This document shows, in pieces, positions 32,601 to 39,902 of a stretch of 64,000 nt of DNA (position 1 is the first letter of the stretch; each line of letters begins with the position of its first letter). The notes under the pieces are model-generated. The model searched no databases and was not told the DNA's origin. It worked only from the letters and a program-made list of their open reading frames with translations. The DNA lies in the NCBI GenBank assembly GCA_963748095.1, contig CAVVIO010000017.1, forward strand, positions 31,086 through 95,085. Direction: 5' to 3'. Source of the DNA: CAVVIO01 sp963748095. GTDB taxonomy: Bacteria; Bacteroidota; Bacteroidia; Bacteroidales; UBA10428. Both the position numbers and the translations under genes were made by a program.

Positions 32601-33518
32601 AGGGACAATCCCGACGATTTGAAAAAAATACTTGATACCAACACCAACCGGGGCACAGATTCCGCTCGGCGAACTGGTAAAAATTAAATATACCCGTGGC
32701 CCGCAAATGATAAAAAGCGAAAATACTTTCCTGGTAGGTTATGTTATTTTCGATAAAAAACCACAGATATGCCGAGGTTGATGTGGTGGAAAACGCACAA
32801 AAATACCTGAATGAAAAAATTAAATCAGGAGAATTTGTGTTACCTGCCGGCGTAAGTTACGTATTCACAGGAAACTACGAAAACCAAATCAGGGCCACCA
32901 AACGCCTGATGCTGGTCGTTCCCATTTCGCTTATTCTCATATTCCTGATTTTGTACTTCCAGTTCAATTCGGTTACTATCTCGGTTATGGTCTTTTCCGG
33001 AATCCTGGTAGCATTTTCAGGTGGATTTTTAATGATTTGGCTTTACGGTCAGCCATGGTTCCTCAATTTTTCAGTTGGCGGAATAAACATTCACGAGATG
33101 TTCCAGATGCACACCATTAACCTGAGTGTGGCCGTCTGGGTCGGATTTATTGCCCTGTTCGGTATTGCCACCGATGACGGCGTAATTGTGGGAACCTACC
33201 TGATGCAGATATTTGAAAAAGATAAACCCGGTGACTATTCAGTCAGTACGCAAAGCATGCCTGGAAGCAGGAAACAAAAGAGTAAGACCGGCAACCATGA
33301 CTATTGCCGCAGCATTTATTGCACTTTTACCGGTTATGACATCAACAGGTAAAGGTGCGGACATACTGGTGCCAATGGCAATTCCTACTTTCGGTGGAAT
33401 GGTTGTCCAGATAATTTCTTTATTCCTTGTTCCGGTGCTGTACAGTATGTGGCAGGAAAGTAAGGTTAAAAAAATGGAACAAAAAGCATTGAAATCAGAA
33501 AATACAGATGAAATGTAA
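29684..33518 (+). pseudogene. cusA: CusA/CzcA-type heavy-metal RND efflux pump, many frame changes
   Basis: Inner-membrane proton-driven pump that exports Cu(I)/Ag(I), or other metals, through a CusCBA tripartite complex. The whole family sequence is present from LIRWGIISAPFNWNLGFLPR-type N-terminus to FGGMVVQIISLFLVPVLYSMW, about 1,260 residues, but it is spread over all three frames. Recognisable parts include DAIPDIGENQQIVYTEWPGR, IGVMVDVGIVFTENIIRHLE, GKEFMPSLDEGSFLLMPTT and GIATDDGVIVGTYLM. I traced about 15-17 indels between 30090 and 33235; nearly all are single inserted bases outside homopolymers, and one near 32254 is a deletion. The genes on both sides are intact, so this is either a local consensus fault or genuine loss. 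Confidence 0.88.
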
Positions 33519-33589
33519 AATGAGTTCTCCGCAGAGATTGGATTTCATTCTCTGATTTTCTGAATAAAAAAAATAAAAAAGTAATTCAA

Positions 33590-34834
33590 ATGAAATTAAA
33601 ATATTGCTTAATAATTGTTATCCTGATGACTGGATTTTCACTTCGGGCTCAGGATATGCTGGACGCCTATCTTGTTGAAGCTGCCAATAACAATCCCGGG
33701 TTAAAAAGCAGCTTTAATGAATACATGGCAGCCCTGGAAAAAGTGCCCCAGGTGGGTACTTTGCCCGATCCGCAGGTTTCTTTCGGCTATTTTGTTCAGC
33801 CTATAGAAACCCGTGTAGGACCTCAACAGGCGAGAATATCGGCTTCACAAATGTTTCCCTGGTTTGGTACACTGGGAGCAAAAAAAGATGTGGCAACCGA
33901 AATGGCCAAATCGAAATATGAATCGTTTGAGGAAACAAAATCACGCTTGTTTTACAATGTTAAGTCAACTTATTACAATTTGTATTTTACTCAAAAGGCG
34001 CTTGATATCACGGTGAAGAATATTGATATTCTGAATACATTCCGTAGACTGGCTCTTATAAAAGTAGAATCAGGGATGTCTTCAACGGTTGATGTTCTGC
34101 GGGTTGAGATGGAAATTGCCGATCTTGAAAACCAGTTAGCGCTACTGAAAGATAACTATTTTGCTATGCAAACAGGTTTTAACAATCTGCTGAATGTCGA
34201 TAACCAGAGACAAATAAACATTCCGGACACACTTGCCAGTCCCGATTTCGACCTTAGCAGCGAAGCTGTGCAAGATAGTATCCGTAGCGGCAACCATCAG
34301 GTAATGCAGATGGAGTTTATGGAAGCTTCTTATGAAAAACAACAGTTTGTCGCCAAAAAAGCAGGAAAGCCAACTTTTATGATTGGGGCAGATTACATGT
34401 TTATGGGTAAAAGTTCCAGTGCTATGACCGATCCATCCGAGTCGGGTAAAGATGCTATTGTTTTTCCAATGGTTGGAATCTCCATTCCATTGTACCGAAA
34501 AAAATATACGGCAATGGTAAAAGAGGCCGCGCTGATGCAGGAATCGACTGAAGATAAAAAACTGGATAAAATCAATGTGCTGGAAACTACTTATGAAAGT
34601 GCCAATAAGGATTACAAAGATGCTAACCGGCGCATTCCTTTATTCAGGGGCCAGTCTGAGAGAGCTGATAAAGCGCTTAGTATTCTTCAGACAGAATACG
34701 AAACAGACGGTAAAAATTTCGAGGAAATATTGCGCATGGACCGTCAGCTTCTGAAATATAAACTCGAGCTGGAAAAAGCACGTGCCGATAAAAATGCGGC
34801 TACGGCATTTATAAACTATCTGATGGGGAAATAA
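33590..34834 (+). CDS. TolC-family outer membrane efflux protein (CusC partner)
   Basis: Outer-membrane channel of the tripartite metal pump. The 414-residue protein has signal peptide KLKYCLIIVILMTGFSLRA and the two OEP repeats with long amphipathic helices; TLPDPQVSFGYFVQP and SASQMFPWFGTLGAK are typical of the metal-efflux branch. No lipobox is seen. It lies 71 bp after cusA and 18 bp before cusB, in the order A-C-B. Confidence 0.88.
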   Translation: MKLKYCLIIVILMTGFSLRAQDMLDAYLVEAANNNPGLKSSFNEYMAALEKVPQVGTLPDPQVSFGYFVQPIETRVGPQQARISASQMFPWFGTLGAKKDVATEMAKSKYESFEETKSRLFYNVKSTYYNLYFTQKALDITVKNIDILNTFRRLALIKVESGMSSTVDVLRVEMEIADLENQLALLKDNYFAMQTGFNNLLNVDNQRQINIPDTLASPDFDLSSEAVQDSIRSGNHQVMQMEFMEASYEKQQFVAKKAGKPTFMIGADYMFMGKSSSAMTDPSESGKDAIVFPMVGISIPLYRKKYTAMVKEAALMQESTEDKKLDKINVLETTYESANKDYKDANRRIPLFRGQSERADKALSILQTEYETDGKNFEEILRMDRQLLKYKLELEKARADKNAATAFINYLMGK

Positions 34835-34852
34835 TCTAAAAATAATAATGAG

Positions 34853-36697
34853 ATGAAAATAAAATTAAATAACATCAAACGTGACTATAAGGTAATAGGG
34901 ATTACCTTGATAGCCGGGATCTTCTTCGGCTGGTTGTTTTTTCACGGTTCGAAAAATAAAATCATAACTGAGCAGGCGAAAGAAGAGCATGCTCCTGAAA
35001 AGAAAACATTGTGGACCTGCTCTATGCATCCACAAATAAAACTGGATCACCCGGGAAATTGTCCGATATGTGGTATGGAGTTAATCCCGCTGGATGAATT
35101 CCATGCTGAAAATGAAACGAACAAGTCTCCGGATGAGTTACAGATGACTCAGGATGCTATTAAAATTGCAGATATACAAACCTTGATAGTAAAAAAGGCT
35201 TATCCTGATAAAAAAGTTTATTTACTGGGAAAGGTAAAGCCGGATGAAAGGAATATTGCCGAGCTGACTGCACGTTTTGGCGGCAGGATCGAAAAGCTTT
35301 ATGTCAATTTCACAGGACAAAATGTAAAGAAGGGTGAAAAATTGGCATCCATATATTCACCGGCTTTGATGTCAGCACAGAAAGAATTGCTGGAAGCTGT
35401 GGATTACAAAGAAAGCAATCCCGAATTTTACAAAGCGACACGTAATAAACTAAAGTTATGGGACCTTACCGATGATCAAATTGATAATATTGAAAAAAAC
35501 GGTAAAATAAAGGATTATTTCGATATACTTTCTCCCATTGCAGGAACGGTAACAAAGCGTAATGTTGCTATCGGTGATTATGTGAAAGAGGGCAATTCAT
35601 TATTCGAGGTTATTAATCTTAACAAAGTGTGGATAATGTTTGAAGCTTATGAAAGTGACCTGCCCTGGGTCAAACTGGGAGATAAGGTGAACTTTAGCGT
35701 TCAGTCATTACCGGGTAAGAACTTTACCGGAAATGTAAGCTTTGTTGATCCTACGATTGATCAGTCAACCAGGATTGCGCAGGTAAGGGTAGAAATTCAG
35801 AATCCGGGTATGCAGTTGAAGCCCGGGATGTTTGTTAATGGCATTGTTACATCTGCCTTTGCAGGAAGGAAAAAGGATCTGCTGATACCTAAAACGGCTG
35901 TACTTTGGACTGGCAAACGTGCTGTGGTATACGTAAAAGTACCGAACCGCGAGGAGCCGACATTTCTTTATCGTGAAATTGTATTGGGCCCTGAAGCCGG
36001 TAATTTCTATGTGGTTAGCAGTGGTTTGAAAGAAGGTGAAGAGATTGCTGTTAACGGGGTCTTCAAGATAGATGCGGCTGCCCAGCTTGCCGGAAAATCC
36101 AGCATGATGGACCCGGAAGGAGGTTCCGGAGGTGGAGCAATGGGAAATATGCCCGGAATGGATATGGGGAAGAAGAAGAAACAAACCTCACAGGTTATGA
36201 ATGATATGAACAAGGGACAGGAAGAGGGCATGAAAGATGCAGTTAATGACAATTTTAAAAAACAGTTAACGGGTGTTTATGAAGCTTACCTACCCCTGAA
36301 AAATGCATTTGTCAAATCCGATTCGGATGCAGTTGCTGAAGCTGCTGTAAAAGCAAACAATGCTTTGAAAGATGTAAACATGGAACTCCTGAAAGGTGAA
36401 TTACATATGACGACATGGATGAAACAGTTAAACAGTATGAACTCAAATCTCGAAAAAATAAAAAACAACAAGGATATTGAAGTCCTGCAGAAAGGTTTTG
36501 TAGCTTTCAATCTTGCATTATATCAGGCAATAAAAGATATTGGGATGGATAAGGTTACGGCTTATTACCAGTATTGTCCGATGGCATTTGAGGAGAAAGG
36601 TGCTTACTGGCTGAGTGAAAGTGAGACGATTCAGAATTCCTATTTTGGAAAGAAAATGCTGACATGCTTGGATACCAGGGAAACCCTGAAATTTTAA
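34853..36697 (+). CDS. cusB: RND periplasmic adaptor CusB with HMBD and C-terminal DUF3347
   Basis: Membrane-fusion adaptor that links the RND pump to the outer-membrane channel and hands metal to it. An N-terminal membrane anchor (residues 14-35) is followed by a heavy-metal binding domain, TCSMHPQIKLDHPGNCPICG (about 54-73). The barrel-sandwich/lipoyl and beta-barrel domains follow (110-420, with ARFGGRIEKLYVNFTGQNV), then a Met/Gly-rich linker (GGGAMGNMPGMDMG) and a DUF3347 domain (about 465-605) ending YCPMAFEEKGAYWLSE and KMLTC. The DUF3347 closely resembles the separate protein at 37396. At 614 residues it is long for CusB because of this extension. Confidence 0.9.
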   Translation: MKIKLNNIKRDYKVIGITLIAGIFFGWLFFHGSKNKIITEQAKEEHAPEKKTLWTCSMHPQIKLDHPGNCPICGMELIPLDEFHAENETNKSPDELQMTQDAIKIADIQTLIVKKAYPDKKVYLLGKVKPDERNIAELTARFGGRIEKLYVNFTGQNVKKGEKLASIYSPALMSAQKELLEAVDYKESNPEFYKATRNKLKLWDLTDDQIDNIEKNGKIKDYFDILSPIAGTVTKRNVAIGDYVKEGNSLFEVINLNKVWIMFEAYESDLPWVKLGDKVNFSVQSLPGKNFTGNVSFVDPTIDQSTRIAQVRVEIQNPGMQLKPGMFVNGIVTSAFAGRKKDLLIPKTAVLWTGKRAVVYVKVPNREEPTFLYREIVLGPEAGNFYVVSSGLKEGEEIAVNGVFKIDAAAQLAGKSSMMDPEGGSGGGAMGNMPGMDMGKKKKQTSQVMNDMNKGQEEGMKDAVNDNFKKQLTGVYEAYLPLKNAFVKSDSDAVAEAAVKANNALKDVNMELLKGELHMTTWMKQLNSMNSNLEKIKNNKDIEVLQKGFVAFNLALYQAIKDIGMDKVTAYYQYCPMAFEEKGAYWLSESETIQNSYFGKKMLTCLDTRETLKF

Positions 36698-36743
36698 TTG
36701 GGATAAAATCAAAATAGATATAAAAATTTTAATAATTAATGAT

Positions 36744-37139
36744 ATGATGAAAATTGCAATAACCTCCAATGACGGAGAACACGTAAATGCCTCTTATGAA
36801 AAGGCGGAAACCGTTTATATATATCTTGTAAATGGAAGCAGGACAGAATTCCTTGAAAAACGCAGGACCGATTTTTTTCATGGTAAGGAATCGAAACGTA
36901 TGTTTAAAGGACACAATTTCGAAAGAGTGTATGAAGCAATTAAAGATTGTGACATGCTTTGTACAAATAAAATTAGTGAAACTCCCGCACAGCGTTTTCA
37001 TTTACTTGGTATTGATGTTGAACATTCCGAAGGCAGAATTACAGATATTCTTAATAATATAAGTGTTTCTGCTGAGAATAAAAGCGTATTGAACAGGAAG
37101 CAGTCAACAGCAAAACAATCTACCTATTCCGGTTCATAA
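36744..37139 (+). CDS. dinitrogenase iron-molybdenum cofactor (NifX/NifB-C-like) family protein
   Basis: A 131-residue protein whose first 105 residues fit the small alpha/beta fold that binds metal clusters in NifX, NafY and the NifB C-terminus: KIAITSNDGEHVNASYEKAE, then YIYLVNG, VYEAIKDCDMLCTNKI and a late GI(D)VE strand. No other nitrogenase gene is near. Here it is embedded in the copper island, 47 bp after cusB. A metal-sensing or metal-carrying role is a guess; the family is broad and mostly uncharacterised. Confidence 0.65.
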   Translation: MMKIAITSNDGEHVNASYEKAETVYIYLVNGSRTEFLEKRRTDFFHGKESKRMFKGHNFERVYEAIKDCDMLCTNKISETPAQRFHLLGIDVEHSEGRITDILNNISVSAENKSVLNRKQSTAKQSTYSGS

Positions 37140-37172
37140 TAGAATTTTAAAAGAATTTAATAGGTAACAGAA

Positions 37173-37373
37173 ATGATTATCCGGTTAGTTATTATATCAA
37201 CAGTCATAGTGACTTTTTCAATGCTTGCATTGGGGATACGACTCCTACTGGATCCAAAGGCTGAATTTTCTCACAAATGTGCCCTTGAAGATGGTGAAGG
37301 AGAAGCCATCGGTAAATGTGCAGGCTGTCAGTTAAAGGACCTGACTGCATGCGCAGAAGATTATAAATCATAA
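37173..37373 (+). CDS. small Cys-rich single-pass membrane protein
   Basis: A 66-residue peptide with one N-terminal helix (IRLVIISTVIVTFSMLALGI) and a short soluble tail with Cys at four spaced positions: HKCALEDGEGEAIGKCAGCQ and LTACAED. Similar small membrane proteins occur in Bacteroidota, but I know of no assigned function. The four cysteines could hold a metal ion. It sits between the NifX-like and DUF3347 genes with short gaps, so it is probably in the same operon. Confidence 0.6.
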   Translation: MIIRLVIISTVIVTFSMLALGIRLLLDPKAEFSHKCALEDGEGEAIGKCAGCQLKDLTACAEDYKS

Positions 37374-37395
37374 AAATTATTAAAATAATTGAATT

Positions 37396-38016
37396 ATGAA
37401 AAAGAAAAATCAATTTTTACAATTAGGGACTTTAACCGTTATCTTTCTTTTGATAACAGGCGGAGTAAGTAAAGCACAGAATAAAATGTCGGATATGCAC
37501 AAGCAGCATTTTAGTATGGCCGATAATTTTGCACATAAAGACATTATTATTTTGGATCATCCGTATCAACCTGATAATGCAACCAGGGCAAAGATGGGAA
37601 ATGTGATCAATGCATATTTACAGATTAAAGATGCGTTGGTCAATGATAATGAGGAAGTGGTAAATAAAGCAACAGGACAGATGTATAGTGCGGTTGCAGC
37701 CATTGTTCCCGAAAAGCTTGAGGGGAAAGGCCTTGAGACATGGCAAAACAATAAAACCTTGTATGAGGCAAAGCTTAAGGAAATGCAAAACATCAAGGGA
37801 TTAGAAAATAAACGTTCCTATTTCAGTCATATTTCCGAGATCACCTATTGCATGATTAAAAGCTTCGGATTGAAACAGGGAAATCTGTATGCCGATTATT
37901 GCCCGATGGCCTTAAACAGCAAAGGTGCTTACTGGATAAGTGACAAAAAAGATATTCAGAATCCTTATTTGGGAGCTAAAATGCTGACGTGCGGGCAGGT
38001 TAAGGAAGAATTGTAA
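37396..38016 (+). CDS. secreted DUF3347-domain protein
   Basis: A 206-residue protein with a signal peptide ending near GGVSKAQ and one DUF3347 domain. The tail YADYCPMALNSKGAYWISDK followed by NPYLGAKMLTCG has the conserved Cys/Met pair that also ends the CusB protein upstream. In this family the motif is suspected to bind copper, by resemblance to other periplasmic copper-site motifs. It lies 22 bp after the small membrane gene. It probably works with CusB as a free periplasmic metal chaperone (inference). Confidence 0.75.
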   Translation: MKKKNQFLQLGTLTVIFLLITGGVSKAQNKMSDMHKQHFSMADNFAHKDIIILDHPYQPDNATRAKMGNVINAYLQIKDALVNDNEEVVNKATGQMYSAVAAIVPEKLEGKGLETWQNNKTLYEAKLKEMQNIKGLENKRSYFSHISEITYCMIKSFGLKQGNLYADYCPMALNSKGAYWISDKKDIQNPYLGAKMLTCGQVKEEL

Positions 38017-38308
38017 TATTTAAAACCTGTCAGATATTTAAGTGTGATTATAAGATTATCTGCCGGAAGAGTATCACTGGAAATAAAAGGATTTTTTGTG
38101 ATATCTGTTCCGGTTTTTATTATGTGATTTGATTTTAATGAAAATTACAATAATTTCCAATTCATGGTAACCTGTAAAACATGTAAGAGAATCTGTTAAT
38201 AAAAAATTATTATAGGAACACAACTTTTTTTCAAGTTATTTGTCTGATAATTATTATTCAATACAATTTTAGAAGACTAATATGAAAATACTTTTAATCT
38301 CTGGTAAA

Positions 38309-38831
38309 ATGAAATATGTTTTTACAATTGTGGTTCTCACATGTTGGTTCATTTCAGGTAGTATAATTGCTCAGGATATAAATCATAACGAAAATCATCA
38401 GATGAATGATTCGGCTATGATGCAGCGGCAGGAAATGATACATACCAGAAGTCATATGGTAATGCCTTTTGATATGAGTAAGGTCACCCATTATTTTATA
38501 AAAACAGGCAATGGCGGCATTTTAATGATTAAGGCAAAAGATTCTAAAGACACATTACAAATTTCATTAATCCGAAGGTCATCTTAAAAAAGAGGAAGCC
38601 TTGTTTTCGAATGCGGATTTCAAAGATCCCAGGACTCTTCACGGAATGAATATGCCAGGATTAAAAATACTTTCCGAATCAAAAAGTAAGTTTAATGTTC
38701 ACTATAAAAAACTATCTGATGGAGCAAAGCTCACATTTGCTTCGAAAGATTCTACGGTGATAAATGCAATTCATGTGTGGTTTGATGCCCAGTTGAAAGA
38801 TCACGGTAGAGATGCAAAAAGTAAAGAATAG
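38309..38831 (+). CDS. conserved secreted protein of copper islands, one frameshift
   Basis: The first frame gives signal peptide KYVFTIVVLTCWFISGSIIA and a His/Met-rich mature start (HNENHQMND, AMMQRQEM) followed by MPFDMSKVTHYFIKTGNGG. After about 38575 the frame moves by one base and continues GHLKKEEALFSNADFKDP, then INAIHVWFDAQLKDHG. Removing one base gives 173 residues. I believe similar proteins are sometimes labelled aspartate carbamoyltransferase in databases, but nothing here looks like that enzyme. The start at 38309 is preferred to 38282 because it gives the better signal peptide. Function is unknown. Confidence 0.6.
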
Positions 38832-39238
38832 GCGCTGGTTTTTTGACTCTGTTGGAACTAATTCGATAGCGTCCGGTTATAGAAGAAAGTAATAATACAA
38901 CATAAGGATATTCAATCAAAATTGATTTTGTATCTTGTCGGTGAGTTTCCATAAAAATGAAGGGAATCAACTTTCATTTGGCAAATTGTTCAGGATTTAT
39001 GAAGAGAGATTTAACAAAATAATCAGCATTAATGAATTGTTTGCTTTTTAAATTGAAATATTTCTGCCCATAAAATCATTCCGTAAAATCAGAAAATATT
39101 CCTTCCTTCCTTTTATTTTGCATAACATAAAATTCACTGAACATTATGGCTATAACAAGGGTTCATATTATGAATAAGAGATAAAAACAATTATGTGAAT
39201 CCCCGATCAGGAATTCTGAAGGCCAAAATATAAAACAG
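38832..39238. other. intergenic stretch before the AraC regulator, no gene recognised
   Basis: A 407-bp AT-rich gap. Only very short open frames occur, and none resembles a family I know. No clear terminator or promoter consensus is visible; TATTTTG near 39114 is only a partial match to the -7 element. Confidence 0.45.
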
Positions 39239-39802
39239 ATGAAAGTCCACATCAAAAACATGGTTTGTAATCGTTGCATCATGGCAGTCGACAGTACTTT
39301 TCGTGAAGCAGGGATTGTTCCGGAAAAGGTTTCCCTTGGTGAGGTGATCACCCGGGAGGAGATTCCCCCGGATAAATTGCAACACATTGAAAACAAGCTG
39401 AACGATTACGGATTTGAAATTATCGATGACATAAAAAGCCGGATCATCCAGAAGATCAAAAATCTTATTATCGATCAGATCCATTACAGTAAAGACGATA
39501 TAAAAGTTAATTATTCCTCGTATATCGAATCGGAACTGAATCGCGATTATACCTATCTGAGTAATTTGTTTACGTCTGTTGAAGGAACGACAATCGAACA
39601 TTATATCATTCATCAGAAGATCGAAAGAGTGAAAGAATTGCTGGTATACGATGAACTTTCATTGAGTGAAATTGCTTTCAAACTGGGTTACAGTAGCGTG
39701 GCATATCTTTCAAGCCAATTTAAAAAAGTAACCGGACTTACACCGAGCCATTTCAAACAGGTGGGCGAAAACAGGCGGAAAGCACTGGATGAGGTTCAGT
39801 AA
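39239..39802 (+). CDS. AraC-family regulator with N-terminal CxxC metal-binding-like domain
   Basis: A 187-residue protein with two parts. Residues 1-70 resemble a compact HMA-like domain, starting KVHIKNMVCNRCIMAV with Cys10 and Cys13 in the position of a copper-chaperone CxxC. Residues 90-187 are an AraC HTH with YIIHQKIERVKELL, LSEIAFKLGYSSVAYLSSQF and TGLTPSHFK. It is encoded 100 bp upstream of the copper ATPase on the same strand. Direct sensing of Cu(I) by the CxxC and activation of copA is the natural inference; the classic CueR and CsoR regulators are not seen here. Confidence 0.82.
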   Translation: MKVHIKNMVCNRCIMAVDSTFREAGIVPEKVSLGEVITREEIPPDKLQHIENKLNDYGFEIIDDIKSRIIQKIKNLIIDQIHYSKDDIKVNYSSYIESELNRDYTYLSNLFTSVEGTTIEHYIIHQKIERVKELLVYDELSLSEIAFKLGYSSVAYLSSQFKKVTGLTPSHFKQVGENRRKALDEVQ

Positions 39803-39841
39803 ACCTGTGAATTCTGTAAATCAAATCACGAATTGTGTAAC

Positions 39842-39863
39842 AACCTGGCAGGTATTACAGGTT
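39842..39863. promoter_or_regulatory. inverted repeat (AACCTG-N10-CAGGTT) upstream of copA
   Basis: The arms 39842-39847 and 39858-39863 are perfect complements separated by 10 bp, and the right arm abuts the -7 box TAACTTTG. This is where an activator or repressor could act, and the AraC-type regulator ends 40 bp upstream. Assignment as an operator is inference. Confidence 0.4.
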
Positions 39864-39870
39864 AACTTTG
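39863..39870 (+). promoter_or_regulatory. Bacteroidota -7 box (TAACTTTG) for copA
   Basis: An exact TAnnTTTG match ending 32 bp before the copA ATG. No good TTG-type -33 box lies 19-23 bp upstream, which fits a promoter that needs an activator. Confidence 0.5.
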
Positions 39871-39902
39871 TTTCAGGTATTTAATTTAAAAGCAAAGTAT
39901 CA

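Noticed and set aside
36744..37139. Evidence for nitrogen fixation
   Set aside because: Only a NifX-like fold is present; no nifHDK, nifB radical-SAM or other nif gene lies in the window.
38282..38831. Aspartate carbamoyltransferase
   Set aside because: No carbamoyl-phosphate or aspartate binding motif; the protein is secreted and small.
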